DNA of 64,000 bases from Amoebophrya sp. A120. Lineage: Eukaryota; Sar; Dinophyceae; Syndiniales; Amoebophryaceae. The position numbers were made by a program, and so were the translations under genes. Shown here in pieces: positions 46,251-59,073 of this stretch. Under the pieces are notes generated by a model. The model was not told where the DNA came from, ran no database searches, and saw nothing but the letters and a program-made list of their open reading frames with translations. The stretch covers positions 146,354 to 210,353 of the forward strand of contig CAJINV010000002.1 in NCBI GenBank assembly GCA_905178155.1. The letters run 5' to 3'. How positions within the stretch are numbered: the first letter of the stretch is position 1; every line of letters begins with the position of its first letter.

Positions 46251-47145
46251 TCACATTCTTTCGTGACGCTGCATAGCAATCCGGCCGGTTGTTCCCACCC
46301 TGGCGAAATCCTCTGAAGCCGTCGTGGTCCCTAGTACCCTGTTTAATACCGGCCCTCTCTGCGTAGGTCTCGTCTCCGCCGGCGGAAAATGAAGATGTTG
46401 CATCATGTCAGACGGCCTGCTACTTCGGCTGACAGGAACAACTTCACCCTCTACGGCTTCGGGGTAATACAGCAATTGGTTCGTCTGTTCCCTCAAGTCT
46501 TGGTTTTTTGTTTTTCCCTCGTCTTCCGTTCGTTCTCCGACTTCCTCCTGCGCATCGACGGACCGACTGTAGTCTTTACGTTTACCCCCATTTATCTCAT
46601 CACCGTCACCCTGCTCCGGCCTTACAAACTCCCCGTTTTCGTCAAACAAACCGCCGTTTGTGTTCTTCGAACTCGTTGGTTTGGAGGACGAAATAAAGGC
46701 GGTCTTTAACACTGGCTGTGCCTGTTGCTGTTGACCACCTGCAGCTCGTACGACCGTGTGGTCTCGTACAACTCCCGCTCCAGGTCCAGCAACTGGCAAA
46801 ATATGTTGTGGCGCCACCAGATCACTCTTGTCGCGCTCGGATCTTTCTCTTCCGTCGTTCTCTGCGGCTGCTCTGGTGTTGAACGGGTTTTTATCGTGCG
46901 AAACTGCGGCTGGTGCGAAATCATAACTTGTGCCTTGTTTACTGGTGCCGGTCGGGAGGTGAAGATGTTGAGACGATGGCAGCATGTCGCTACTTGACCC
47001 GCTCGCGGCCACCGTCAGCTGCTTCTGCACCACGACCCTGCTCCCCGCACCCGCTCCCCCGCCGCCAGAACCCCCGTAAAACGCTTGCTGCTTGTTCTCC
47101 GCCATCACCTTTGTTAGTAACCCTTCCCGTTTGTCCACCCGGTTT
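46251..47145 (-). CDS. Coiled-coil gene, last exon
   Basis: About 295 residues from RVDKREGLLTKVMAEN to the stop. After the first helix it is Gly/Ser/Gln-rich low complexity (GGSGGGGAGAGSR, then Ser/Arg/Pro-rich) with no visible domain. Confidence 0.72.
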
Positions 47146-50100
47146 TATGCAGATTGCAAATCCATATCGCACTAGCATGAATGATCGCATGACAAATTTC
47201 ATCCTCAGCCTGAAAGGCGCAATTTGTAATGCGCTTAAGAATAAGGATTTGCAAAAATGCATGCCTGCGAGTTGATCTTGATGTACTACGAGTACGATAC
47301 TTTTGCTTTTGCAATGCATAGGTTTTGCCACTCGACGATTTCTTCCTCCGCTAAGGTTAGCTTCTTCTCGTAGGTGATAATTTGCTTCCTATGGATTGTA
47401 ATAATGTCTGGGTCTGGAAACTTGTGATGCTGGTTGACGTATCATAAAGAGGCCACAAGTGCTGGCTCAGCATGACAAGCTTCTGAGCTTCTAGGTTTTG
47501 CCTTTTCTGCATGACAGACTGCGTTTCTGCATGACAGCAAAGTGGGGCCCTTGGGTAACATGCATGACAGATTTTAGAGTCATGCCAGACAAGCATGACA
47601 AACATGCAATCTTCCAGACCCAGACATATTTGCAGTTGATACTTCCTTAATCTCTCCATTTCGTCCGCCACCTTCTCCGCCGAGTTTACGTCGAGTTGCT
47701 TTTCCAAGAACTGGTTTTTTATGCATTGCAAAAGCATCGTACTAGTATAAACCGCATGACAAATTGACTTAGCATTACAAATGAAATTTGTAATGCGGAT
47801 TTGCCTCAAGAAAAAGATTTGTCATGCACATCTGCGAAGATTAATACGAGTACGATATTTTTGCACGGGATATTTTTCTTCACGAGTTGATTCACTTTCT
47901 TGATCCAGAATTCCTTGATTTGACTGTCTAGCTTCTCGATTTTCTCGTTCTTCTTCGACAGAATTACTTCATCGAACTCTAGGGTAAGCAAATCCGTCCG
48001 GAACGCCGTCGTGACCTCGACCGCCTGCTTCATCAACAGGCCCAGAGTTTGCTTTTGGATAACAACCGTCGTGGTTTGTTTTGACGAGGATAGGTGCGCA
48101 CCCCCAGGCCCTGCTCGGGTAGTTGATTTGGAGGGAGATCTTGACGAAGGTGAAGAATCTCTCGGCAAATTTTCGTTCTCGAAAAAGAAGCACAGCTCCT
48201 CCGCATCGGCAATCTCTTCCGCTAAAATCGGTAGTTCCTCCCCTTTCATTTCCTTCGTTAACCCCATCTGCTTTCCGTCGATGAAGGAGTCTACTAGTTG
48301 TAAAGCCGCGGTCCCCGCGGACTGCATCCCGGAGAACGAGACATCTATCCCCTCCAGTGGCTCATCATCAAACCCGGAGAAAATGCTGCGTTTGGATTCC
48401 TGGTAAAACAGCAGCGGGTTCCCGGAGTTCTGGTTGGTCTGGCTCCTCACCCCTATGAAATGCAAAAATGTCTGGGTCTGGAAATTTGTAATGCTGGGTG
48501 GCGTCTCATAATGAGGCTACAAATGCTGGCTCAGCATGACAAGTTTCTGAGCTTCTAGGTGTTGCCTATTCTGCATGACAAACTGCGCTTCTGCATCACA
48601 GAAAAGCGGAGCTCTTGGGCAACGTGCATGACAGATTTAAGAGTCATGCCAGATAAGCATGACAAACATGAATTCTTCCAGACGCAGACCCAGACATATT
48701 TGCATTTGATAACCCCGTCCATGTTGTTATTCTCCGTGCTGTTCAATGTGGTTTCAATGTTAGAGTCTAACAGTTGTTCGTTTTTCATCTCGTCTCGTGG
48801 AGACCGCGACGGCGCTATCCCAGTATGTATGCATTGCAAAACTATCGTACTCGTAGTATTGCAATACAAATTTAGCTCAGCATGACAACTGGAATTTCTC
48901 ATGCTGATTTAGCTTAAGAAAAAAATTTGTCTTGCATGACTGCAATTAGTACGAGTACGATACTTTTACACAGGATAGTATGCTCCTTCCTCTGATACAT
49001 CGTCGACATCTGATATTGAGAGGAAAACTCCCCCCTCCCCATATCGAAAAGGTATGTTTCCGCAAATTTGTCTTGCTGATTTGAGACCACAAATCACGTC
49101 TGTCTTGCAAGAAGACAACTCCACAGGCCCTGCCGCATTATGCAGGCAGTTTGTGATGCTGTAGGGCCTACAGGTACAGCGTAGACGCTTCTCATGCTAA
49201 GCGCCTAGGCCAAAACCTTTCTACTCAGGCTTGGCAGGAGCCTGCAGTCCTCTACTGCAAGACAAACCTGATTTGTATACGCAAATCCAGCATCAGAAAC
49301 TTCCGTTTGATATGGGGAGGGGGGATTTTTCCTTGTGATATCTGATGTAAATTCCGCATTTTACTGTTCGTCACGACCTGCTGTTGCAGCAACAGCAAAC
49401 CCCGCATCGGTGGCACGCCCGGCGTTTTCGATTCATCAAACACCGCTTCCGACCGGATCTTCTTTGTCGCATACAAGGCTCTCTTCTGCAACTTCTGCAG
49501 CAACAGCTTCGCGAGTTCCAGAAACGCGGGAGAGCTTGTATGGGATTCTCAAGCGTTACACTCTCAGCTGTTACATGATTTGTCATGCAAAAGCACAATC
49601 AGAATTGACACGATCAAGCTGCTTCGCATGGCAAATTTTCGAAGCCGCGCCAAACAGGCTGACTATCCGTGCCATCAAACCTGTAATGCAAAAGGCGCAA
49701 TCATCTTTATTTTCCCTTTCAGATTCAGTTTTGCTATTCTTGCATTACAAGTTCACGCACGACTACTAGTTGAGAATGTAACATTTGAGAACGCCATAGC
49801 TTGTGTGGGACCCGTGCTCGGAGATGGTCTGGACTGGGTCCTTATCCTGTGCAAAAGCATGATGCTTTTGCATGATTGTAATACGAGTGCGATGCTTTAA
49901 GCATCGCACTCGTATTACAATCATGCATTACAAATCTTTTTCTTCACCCCAATCAGCATCACAAATTTTATTTCTCATGCTGAGGAAATTTGTAATGCAT
50001 TTATACAAGTATCGGATACTTTTGCAGCTCATAGTCCTTGGTAAATTCCTTCTCGACGTTCGATAGGTAATTTCTGTCTTGCTTTTTCCGGCTCTTCTCC

Positions 50101-53100
50101 CTCTGTTTTTGTTTTTCATACTCCAAGACCTCCTTCCCTCTCGTCCTTTGCTGCTCCTTCTCGTGCGCGATAGACAGCATGGCTGCGGCTTTCCCCATCT
50201 GCTCCTTCATCGAGGAATCTGTCATCAAAGCCTGCCATTGGGAGACGATGTCGTAGTAGCCCTCGACCTGTTCCACCTCGGAAAGTTCTTCGCATATCCT
50301 GAGTAAAAACGTCCCCACACCAGAGTTCAGTTGTCGTGCAAATGCGCAATGACAGGAACATTCGTAATGCGCAGCTCCATCATGAGAGGCATTTCCAATC
50401 GTGTTTTGGAATCTGTAATGCTGTAAACAGGATGCGAAAGTGGCTTTCTCATGCGGCTTCTCTTGCCAATCAGCACTACCCTGCAGAGGGAAACTTGTCA
50501 TGCACAGCTCCCAAAACTTGGAGACTTGTGTTGCTAGATTCCCAACTTGACTGTGGGGTGGGGACGTTTTTACAAATGATATCACACAGCCTGTTCCGCA
50601 TGTCGTCGATCTGTTCAAACAAGTTCTCGAGCTTCACTTTCGCGGTCTCGTAGAGCAGCGTTTTTTTCGTGGCGGTGTCAAGTTTCGGCTGGTTTTTATT
50701 GTCTGCGTCTTTGTTCTGCTTGCTTGTTTTCCCTCTGGTGGCAGTCGTTCCTGGTCTACTCTTCATCGGGGATGAGGAAGTTGATTTTGGCGAACCGGGT
50801 CGAGAGGAAGACTTCGCTCCTTCTTTTCCTGTTTTTGGCGACCCGCTCGTCGGTGACTCATCCCCACCGGAACCAGACATTTCCGCTATCTCCTTCAACA
50901 TGTCCGGAGGAATCATTTCACTCGTTTGCTCCACGAAGTTGTCGTCCCCAGACAGTAAATACGGTAGGCAAAACGCGTCACTAGGTGCGGTACACGATTC
51001 CCAGTTTAGCAGCGGCTATGAATTGCAGAAGTATCCTCGTACTCGTATAAATGCATTACAAATTTCCTCAGCCTGAGAGATAAAATTTGTAATGCTGATT
51101 TGCCTTCAGAGACAGATTTGTGATGCATGATCGCAATACGAGTACGATACTTTTGCACAGGATAGCGGCTTCGCGTTCACAATCTCGCCCGACTCATCCA
51201 CCCGTGTTTCCGTAACCATGCGGTTTTTCACGACGCAGTTCCGCACCACATCGATGTTCGCGTGGTGTCGTATTTAAAAACGCCCCCGCCCCACAGTTGT
51301 AATGCAAATCTGCATGCTGAAAATGCTTCTCATGCGGAGCAGCCCCATGACAGGCAGCATCTCGCCACGTTTTGGAATTTGTCATGCTCCAATCAGCATG
51401 ATGCACTAGATCTGTGATGCTGCTGAACTACCTCAAACAGTACGACGCTACGAGTTCAATTTTGTCATGCAAAACAGCCAAAACTTGTGGACTTGTCTAG
51501 CCGATTCCCCATCTTGACTCTGGGGTGGGGTCGTCTTTACGTAGGATACGTGCGCCAAAATCGTGATGTTTTCCTTAATCGAAATTTCGTTATCAAATGC
51601 AAATATGTCTGGGTCTGGAAGGTTGGAACTTGTCATGCTGTTTTTGTACTCTAAAAAAATTTGTATTGCATGACCAGCAATAAAAGGGGCACAATTTGTG
51701 CTACACGGACAGGGCATTTCTCATGCGGAAGGTGCATCAGGAAGCCCTCTAAGAGTCTGCGATGCTAGGTCATGCATTACAGACATCATCCATTTCCATG
51801 GGTCATGAGAAATATGCATGACAAATCTTGCACTTTTCCAGACCCAGACATTTTTGCATTTGATATTCGTACAAATTCTCCAACTCTTTTCTCAACCACG
51901 GTTTGATACACCCATCGAACAAATGAGTCAAAATTTGCCGGACGAAGTTGGTTGAAACTTGGACATGGAATCTCGTTTTCAGCAACTCTTCGCCCGTTTT
52001 TAGCAGTATCACGTTGTTGGTCCGATGAGGTTATGCATTGCAAATATCCCTGGATGTCTTGAAGAATGAAAGATTTGCCATGCAGGTTTTCCATGACCAC
52101 CCTTGACCTCTGGAATGCAGCACCTAGCATGACAGATGCTGTGAGATTTCTACCATGCCTATCCTGCATGAGACACTCCATGCCAACCTGGTCAGAAGTG
52201 GACATCGTTTGGTACTCATGCAACACAGATTTTGGCATGATACAGACTGAGCATGACAAGTTGCAACATCCTTCGTCCAGACCCAGATATATTTGCACGG
52301 CATAGGAGCTTCAACAGCGAGTCGTACTCCTTCGCCTTCCTCGCTTTGTCCTCGATGAGAGTTTCGAGCTGCAGCATTTTCCGGATCCCTTTTTCCATTT
52401 TCTCCGTGAAAATCTTCTCGGCGTTTTTCACATCCACTCATCCTCAGGAAAAACGTCACCACCCCAGAGGTGTCATGCCAATATGCATGCTTCAAATGTT
52501 TTTCATGCGGAGCCCCATGAGAAGCATTTTCTAGTGGTGTTTTGGAATTTGTGATGCACGAATCAGCATGATAGGGTAGATCTGTGATGCTGCTTCACTA
52601 GCTAAACAGGATTACAGTAGAAGGCCAAACTTGTCATGCGAAACAGCCACAGCTGGTTGATTTGTGTAGCAGATTCCCCATGGTGACTCTGGGGTGGGGA
52701 TGTTTTTACACAGGATACCACTTTCATCTGGTTCAGTTCCTGTTTCAACAATTGGCACTGCTCTGTGGTAAAAGCCAGCATCGCTTCCCGCTTTTTCCTG
52801 CTGAAGACGCCGGTTTGAAAATCAACTCTTTCCTCCAATTTCACCACGTGCTGCTTGTGCTGATCGAGCAAAAAAGTCGCACGGTCTAGGCTGTGTTGCA
52901 AGTTGTAATGGTCCTCTTCTTTCTTCATCAACTGCTGCCGCAACTCATCCTGTGCAAACGTATCGCACTCGTAGTAATTATCGCAGTCATGCATTACAAA
53001 TCTCCATCCCAAGGCGAAACAGCATGACAAATTCCATTTGTCATGCTGAGCTAATTTGTAATTTGTATTGCAATTACTACTAGTACGATAGATATTTTTG

Positions 53101-55714
53101 CAGTGCATACAACTCGTGGTTTTCCAACCGGATGTCGTCCGCTATATTCCCCGATTCCCGTTTTGACTTCTCGTTGATCAATTTCGAATGTGAATTGCAA
53201 AAGTATCGTACCCATAGTGATTGCAGTCATGCACTACAAATCTCTCTCTTAAGGTAAAGCCGCATTACAGATTTTATTTCTCATGCGGAGAAAATTTGTA
53301 TTGCAATTACTACTAGTACGTTACTTTTGCAGTGCATATCGAATGCGTCAAAACCTTCTCGTAATTCAGCTTCTGCGCATCCAGCATCGTGTCTGCTTCG
53401 TAGCTATCAAATGCAAATATGTCTGGGTTTGGAAAGGTTGAACCTGTATTGCGTGTCTTGCATTCGTGAAAAATCTGTGTTGCGCATAAGCAGCAAAAGT
53501 GCCACTCTATCGTGATGAAACATCGCAGTTTGTAATGCGCACTACGCATTAGAAAGCGTTCGAGAGATTTGTCATGCGTCGCTGCACTTAAAAGCGCACT
53601 CAATCATGACCATTCAGCATCACAGGGTTCCAGACCCAGACATATTTGCAATGCATAGTAGCGGTGCTTGTTCTCGATCTGCTCGACTTTTCGCGTGTGC
53701 TCCTTCCGCTCGTCGTTGATGATGGTCCGGAGTTTTTCCAGCAGTAAGTAGGATTCTTTCAGCCGCTTGAAAACGGAGTCGTTCTCGCTTTCTAAGCGCT
53801 TATTTTCTTCAAACAGCTCCTGTTTCTTCTGGTCGGAGTGCTGTAGTTTCTGCCGAAACAAGTCCGCTTCCTCTTCTTTCTCGTTGACTTTTTTCACGAG
53901 TTTGTTCCGCTCCTCCGCGTTTTTGAAGGAGAGAAACTGCATCTGTTGCTGTAAGTCCGCTTCGTTGGACCTCGCCTGCTCCAAAAGTTTTACCTCCTGG
54001 TTTTGCTGGTCCTGAAAAATTATGAACTGCAAAAGTATCGTACTAGTATAGATGGCATGACAAATTTCCTCAGCATGACAAATGCAATTTGTCATGCTGA
54101 TTTGCCTTGGGGACGATATTTGTAATGCAAGCATGACTGCAATTACTACAAGTACGATACTTATACTTTTGCACAGGATAAAAATCTGTTTCTTCAAGTC
54201 GTTAATTTCGTCTTTCTGCTCCTGTTTCCGTTTTTCCTCTTTATGCATTGCAAAAGTATCGCACTAGAACTACTAGATGAAATCGCATGACAGACCTTAG
54301 CACTACAAATGAAATTTATTATGCAGATTTACCCTTACGAAACAAGATTTGCAATGCATGATTGCAGTATAGTACGAGTACGATACTTTTGCAAAAATGC
54401 GTACTCTTCTTCCTTCCCTAACTCCTTCTGCTCCAAAACTTGACGGTACTTGGTGCGCAGCTTGTGACACTGATAAAGGATTCTGATTCAGTTTCGTCAA
54501 TGCAGAAAAACCTATCACAAAAGGACTTTGTCATGCATAAAATCACATCACGAAAGAAAAGGCTAAACCACGGCACCGCGATATTAAACCGAATAAAGCT
54601 GCAAAAACTATACCTTCGCCTTGTAATTTCCCACGTCGTTCTCGTACCGCTCTGACAGGGCATCAATCTTCTCCCCCAGCACCGCGTACTGCCGTCTCAT
54701 CGTCTGTCGTTCCTGTTCACTCTCTTGCAGCGCGTTTCGGAGCATCGCAATTTCCCTTGCATGATTGGTATGATTCATGCTGTTGATGTTCCTGGTCGAG
54801 GAGCTTGCTGTTGATGTGTGGGGGTTATTTCTGTTATTCCGGCTTCCTCGGTGTAAACGGAGAAGCTCGGCCGCGGTATTAGGCGAGGTTGACCCACCAC
54901 CGACAGGGTAGTTTTTGCCGTTCTGATATGATCCTGCATTTGTTCTGCTCCCAACAGCCCCACCAGTACTCGCATCCAGCATTCCAAATTTCGTTCGCAA
55001 CCGGTCCAAATTCGTCGTATCGAGGGAAGGCGCAGTAGTACTTGTGGCGAACAACAAATTTTGGCCAGTTCCTTCTCGAGCTCCGCTCCTGTTCTGCATG
55101 ACAGATTTGGAGCTGGTGTGATCCGGTTTGTGTTTACTCTGTCTTGCTGAGGAGGAGGAAGAAGAAGCGGAAGTTCCGACCACCAGTGTCGGAATCACGG
55201 TGGTCGGAGGCTGTGCTGCGCCGATACTGGATCCTGGGAGTGGTTGATGTATTTCATCGTCATCTTCTCCCACTGGTAGTACACCTGCAGATGAAGAAGA
55301 TGATGATGGTGCTATAATGCCGGCACCCGTGACCGGCACCACAGGTTGCCCGATTACTACGTCCGCTTCGTCCAGCTCTATGCCGCGGCGACCAGGTTCT
55401 TGCGTCATAATTTTTACACCTCCAGCTCTAGCACTCCTCCCGCTGCTGTTGTAGTCCGTCGTCTGCGCCAGCACTGGTATAAGACCAGGGGCGGTGGGCG
55501 GGGAAATCGCCTGCTCTGTTTCTGGAACTGGTCCCCGTCCCGTAGCTCCCACAGCTGCAGGCTGGCCTTGTTCACCTGCTCTGCTGGAGTCCCGTTTGCT
55601 AGCGGAATGATCTGCAACAGAAGCTTGGATGGCTGCAGATTCGGCTGCAGTTTCAGCGTCTCCGCCGACAACATCGCCTGTGCTGACGAAGCCGCTTTTG
55701 ATGTCCGATTCCAT
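46251..55714 (-). CDS. Coiled-coil protein, introner-split (~1,700 aa)
   Basis: Starts MESDIKSGFVSTGD (context CCAGCATGG) and ends at a stop at 46251 (AMQRHERM). It has 21 exons separated by one GT-AG intron and 19 introners, all joined in frame by hand. Residues 1-300 are Ser/Gly/Ala-rich and disordered. A long coiled coil follows (LQESEQERQTMRRQYAVL through the exon at 53658-54020, NKLVKKVNEKEEEADLF). After it come a less charged helical segment (VSTNFVRQILTHLFDG), a Ser/Pro/Lys linker, further coiled coil, and a 290-residue low-complexity tail. A cytoskeletal or centrosomal role would fit, but no family is recognised. Confidence 0.78.
47146..47320. mobile_element. Introner, family B
   Basis: One end diverged. 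Flanks AAACC/AAACC. Joins EWQN to RVDKR. Confidence 0.82.
47390..47641. mobile_element. Introner, family A
   Basis: Flanks GGAAG/GGAAG. Joins ERLRK to QIITY. Confidence 0.85.
47720..47872. mobile_element. Introner, family B
   Basis: Flanks AAAAA/AAAAA. Joins LVKKN to QFLEK. Confidence 0.85.
47873..48453 (-). CDS. Coiled-coil gene, exon near 48 kb
   Basis: About 190 residues from RSQTNQNSGNPLLFY through a Ser-rich linker to a C-terminal helix (ILSKKNEKIEKLDSQIKEF) that continues as QFLEKQLDVNSAEKV after a family B element. Confidence 0.72.
48454..48711. mobile_element. Introner, family A
   Basis: Flanks GGGGT/GGGGT. Joins NMDGV to RSQTN. Confidence 0.85.
48828..48977. mobile_element. Introner, family B
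   Basis: Flanks CATAC/CATAC. Joins RKEHT to GIAPS. Confidence 0.85.
49014..49340. mobile_element. Introner, family E
   Basis: Flanks TCAGA/TCAGA. Joins RNLHQ to MSTMY. At 327 bp it is the longest unexpanded element. Confidence 0.85.
49539..49798. mobile_element. Introner, family D
   Basis: Flanks CAAGC/CAAGC. Joins GSHTS to SPAFL. Confidence 0.85.
49843..50033. mobile_element. Introner, family B, with internal palindrome
   Basis: Flanks AGGAC/AGGAC. Joins EFTKD to PVQTI. One arm is duplicated head to head, forming a 57-bp palindrome at 49870-49926. Confidence 0.85.
50295..50581. mobile_element. Introner, family C
   Basis: Flanks TGTGA/TGCGA. Joins RNRLC to EELSE. Confidence 0.85.
51017..51164. 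mobile_element. Introner, family B
   Basis: Flanks GCCGC/GCCGC. Joins NAKP to LLNWE. Confidence 0.85.
51266..51548. mobile_element. Introner, family C
   Basis: One end reads TGTCG instead of TATCG. Flanks GCACG/CCACG. Joins TILAHA to NIDVV. Confidence 0.8.
51591..51865. mobile_element. Introner, family A
   Basis: Flanks ACGAA/ACGAA. Joins ENLYE to ISIKE. Confidence 0.85.
52032..52304. mobile_element. Introner, family A
   Basis: Flanks GCTCC/ACCTC match weakly. Joins SLLKL to HRTNN in frame. Confidence 0.8.
52439..52717. mobile_element. Introner, family C
   Basis: Flanks AGTGG/AGTGG. Joins NQMKV to DVKNA. Confidence 0.84.
52946..53109. mobile_element. Introner, family B
   Basis: Flanks AGTTG/AGTTG. 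Joins ENHEL to RQQLM. Confidence 0.85.
53189..53340. mobile_element. Introner, family B
   Basis: Flanks TTCGA/TTCGA. Joins VLTHS to KLINE. Confidence 0.84.
53405..53657. mobile_element. Introner, family A
   Basis: Flanks GCTAC/GCTAC. Joins NKHRY to EADTM. Confidence 0.85.
53658..54020 (-). CDS. Coiled-coil gene, exon 4
   Basis: About 120 residues of continuous heptads (QDQQNQEVKLLEQARSNE, RLESENDSVFKRLKESYLL, LRTIINDERKEHTRK). It lies between family B and A elements whose removal keeps the heptad phase intact. Confidence 0.78.
54021..54180. mobile_element. Introner, family B
   Basis: Flanks ATTTT/ATTTT. Joins LKKQIF to QDQQN. Confidence 0.85.
54242..54403. mobile_element. Introner, family B
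   Basis: One end mutated to TACGCATTTTTGC. Flanks AAGAG/AAGAG. Joins GKEEE to EKRKQ. Confidence 0.82.
54470..54613 (-). other. Ordinary GT-AG intron of coiled-coil gene
   Basis: 144 nt, AAG|GTATAG to TATCAG|TGTCAC, joining NYKAK to CHKLRTKYRQ within the coiled coil. An AG nine bases further on would also keep the frame. It has none of the introner features. Confidence 0.7.
54614..55714 (-). CDS. Coiled-coil gene, exon 1
   Basis: 367 codons. The N-terminal 300 residues are low complexity (Ser runs, PVVPVTGAG, GSSIGAAQPP). Coiled coil starts at about residue 320. The exon ends in phase 0 at GCGAAG|GTATAG, an ordinary donor. Confidence 0.78.
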
Positions 55715-58700
55715 GCTGGCGGAAAGCCGTTTTAGCTTCCACCTTTGCGGCGGAGCAAACCCTGCTTATTTGCAAAGTGTCTGACTCTGATGTTGCATGG
55801 GCATGCGAATAAAAGATGTCAATGCAGGAGAGAGTGCTGCACTTGTTGACGTCACCACACGTGTACGAAAATTCGCTTGACAAAACATTGTCTTTATTAT
55901 TCCAAAAAAGCTCTGCTACTTGACTATCTCTCACACTCAAACACTCTGCATTCCTCTTCACTTTCATGAAACCATATATGTTTCTAATGTGTAGCACTGG
56001 TATGTGACTCCAACTCCATTTCTGAGCGCCACTCCCTCCCCGCTCTACCACTCGCTGTCGAAATCACAATCAGCCAGGAGTCAACACTGCCGTCAGGGAT
56101 CAAGGAAAAGCACTGATTTGCAGAGCCTCCAACGTGCGGAGGAAGAGTTTCCACCGCATGGTCACGCCATGGCAATAAGTACTTCTTTTAACAACTACAA
56201 ACGCCGGCCCCAACAGGCAGACAACACAGACACCGCCCGGGCGCTGTTGTGCCGCTTGATAACTAAGACTGGCAGCGGCACGACCGATGGGGACACGCGG
56301 CGCGCACACATGTAAGAATGCCGGCGCGCGCCAGTCAGCTGAGCTCGCTAGCCAAGCCTGTCTGGAGCGGCGGCTCGCTGTGGCCTGCGCGGAGCGTAAG
56401 TAAAGTTTTAGAGACGCGCCGGGCATGGGGGCGGCGAGCAGGCACTTTCAGGGCCCGGCCCGGCGGGGCCTGCGTCGGTGACGGCGAGCACCTTGCGGGG
56501 CGGGGCGCGCGCCTGGAAGGCCAGGAAGCGGCTGGCGCGACGGCTGCCCGGATGGGCGGCGCGCACAATAAAAGGCGCGGCCGCGTCGGGGCCCCCAGCG
56601 GGTGCCCCAGGGGGCAGAGCTCCTTCCCATACAGGGCGCCGGCTCCCGCGTTTTCGAGCATTTTAATGAAGTACTTTTGCGCGACATCTTCGCCGACGAA
56701 TCGCCGTCCGGCTCGGGCGTATTGACCTGCAGGCCCCAAAAGCAGCAGGCCGTCTCCGTGTGCTGCTGCGCTGCCGTTGTTCTGGACGCAACCTGGCGGA
56801 GTAGCGACCGGCGGCCATTTTGTCATTATCGCCGCCCGTCAGCTCCACCACTACGCCCCTGAGCGTCGCCACGACAACCCGGAACCTAGAGCTGCGCCCC
56901 GCCAAAAAGCATGCAGCCCAAGACGTCGCGAGGAAGCTGCGAACAAGAAAATGATGCACCCATCACACGCCATCAAGTTTCCCAATCGGTGTGCCTTTCT
57001 CTCCATGAACTTTTTGGTAGCTCCCTCACACAGTCAAATACTCTCCGGCGCTCGCCATCACCAGCCAGTTCCAGACATGGTTCTCCTGTCAGAGTGACTC
57101 TATTGAACACTCGTTCCTCGCCTTAAAATGAAAGTCCCCTCCTCGTCCTCCCTCTTTGTCATCACTACGCTCCCCTCCTAGGATCACAGAAAAGGCCAAC
57201 ATCAACAACCGTTCGAACAACCGTTCAATAAGTAGCTCTCCAACCTCCAAGCTGTGGCTGGCTGTGGGGTCAGAGAGGCAGTTCCACCGTCTGCTGTGTG
57301 ATCTCATGAAATGTTTGCTCGACAGCGCGCGTTCCCTCTCGCCGCGCATTTTTTTCGATGCGGTTTTCGTGGCGGGCGCGAGACGACCGCGTCACCAAGA
57401 CTAACGGCAACGCACCCGGCGCGCCACCGCGCGCAAACACGCAATAAACTGCGCGGCAAGAATTACTTACGCCGGGCGGCGACTTGCCCGCCGCCGCTCT
57501 TCAGTAGCGCTTCCAAAAGAAGCAAGACCTGCGCGCCAGGTCGTGGGGCCATACTGATTGCCACTGCCCGCGCGGCCCCGAATATGTGGGGCGCAACGCG
57601 TTCCAGGGCCCAGCTAGGGCATACCCGGCGGCGCGGGCGGCGGGGAGCGAACCCGAAAGGCCTGCAAAACATGGGCCGGGGAAAACAAAGCGCGACGACG
57701 GGACACGTGAACGGGCGACGAGTCTAGGTCCACCGGTGTTATTCTGTATAGGGTTCTGCTGAATGGTAAAAGCAGGGACGCGGCCGCGCGCGTCGGTCTG
57801 TAGCGGGCGGCGAGCGGCGTGATTTCCATGCTCTTGGTCTCTCTGAATCGGCATCAAACGCACGGCACTTGATGCGCGAGGCCGACCACATCCAGGGCAT
57901 TGATGTGCTACTGCTCGTATTGGCGCCACGCCTACGCCCGCCGCGCGCAAGTCGCTCGGCCGCGCCACAACACTGCCACCACAACACGAAGCGACGCGAT
58001 GCACCGCGCGCGCCTCTCACATCACCCTGCTCTGTCGCTGCGGAACAAGGGAGAAAGACATCACACGATAATTCTCCTCACATGTCTTCGCAGCAAAGAA
58101 ACACTCAACCCAAAACGCCCTCTGTGCTCCGCCATCTTGCGCATGTGGTTTCTCCTGTATAAAAGTTGCGCGACTCTATTAACAACTCCCTCTCCACCTC
58201 GTCATCGTCCCTCCGTGTCACCCTCCACGGCCCCGGAACAGGATCAAAGAAAGGAAAGCCATAACCACCAGCGGAACAGAAACAGACCTCAAGTAGATCT
58301 CAAGCTGCTCTAAGCTGCGAGGGTGCCACAGTCCCAGCTTCTGCTCTCTACTTGTCAAGTCAAATATCATTTCAACAACAAGTGTTCGTTTTTAGCAGAC
58401 ATTTCTAGTTCGTCTTGTCGTGAAACGCATTTTGGGATGAAAAGGTTATAGGTTTTTGTAGCGACATGCGAATGATGCGTTTGCGCCGTGGCCATGCGAG
58501 GACCTCGAAAAGTAGTTGTACTGGCGGCCGTGTCATTTACAACACCTGTGGATGGTGTTTTGTAAATCTTACAACCGTGTTTGCCGTCTTCATTCGTATA
58601 CACTACGCGTTTGCTGTTTATTTTCGGTCGTGTCGTAAAAAGTTGTAAGGGTGAAACGTTTCTCGGTCTTGTGCAAAAAAAGCCAATACCATTATTTAGG

Positions 58701-59073
58701 AATTTGGTACTCTTGCACGTTGCCCTAGGCTGCGGATTACATACACGACGGTAGTGGCTTATCTTGACAATTCGACTTGCCAGGAAACACGAATGTTGTG
58801 ACTGCCCGGCTCACCTTTCTTGTCAAGAAAGTGCCTCTTTGGAAAAGTGCAATTTCTGCAAAATTACGGATTCATCTGCCATTGTGCTGTACTGTCGTTG
58901 TTGATGGTTACTTCGGCAGATAAGAAATCGCTGCTACGCTAGGTCGCAAGAAATCGCTGCTACGCTAGGTCGCAAAAGATTTAAACACATCTGTAGCATT
59001 GTTCCGCAGCGGAGGTCAACAGAGGTGGCACTGAAGAACCCCACGACTGAGGCAACTGATTAAACCAGACACG
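55715..59073. other. Intergenic region with two GC-rich islands
   Basis: GC-rich islands at about 56.25-56.98 kb and 57.3-58.0 kb sit in AT-richer sequence. They share no obvious sequence with each other or with the insertion at 2.3 kb. A 26-bp unit (AAGAAATCGCTGCTACGCTA plus six bases) is tandemly doubled at 58922-58973. No introner and no supported gene. Confidence 0.5.
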
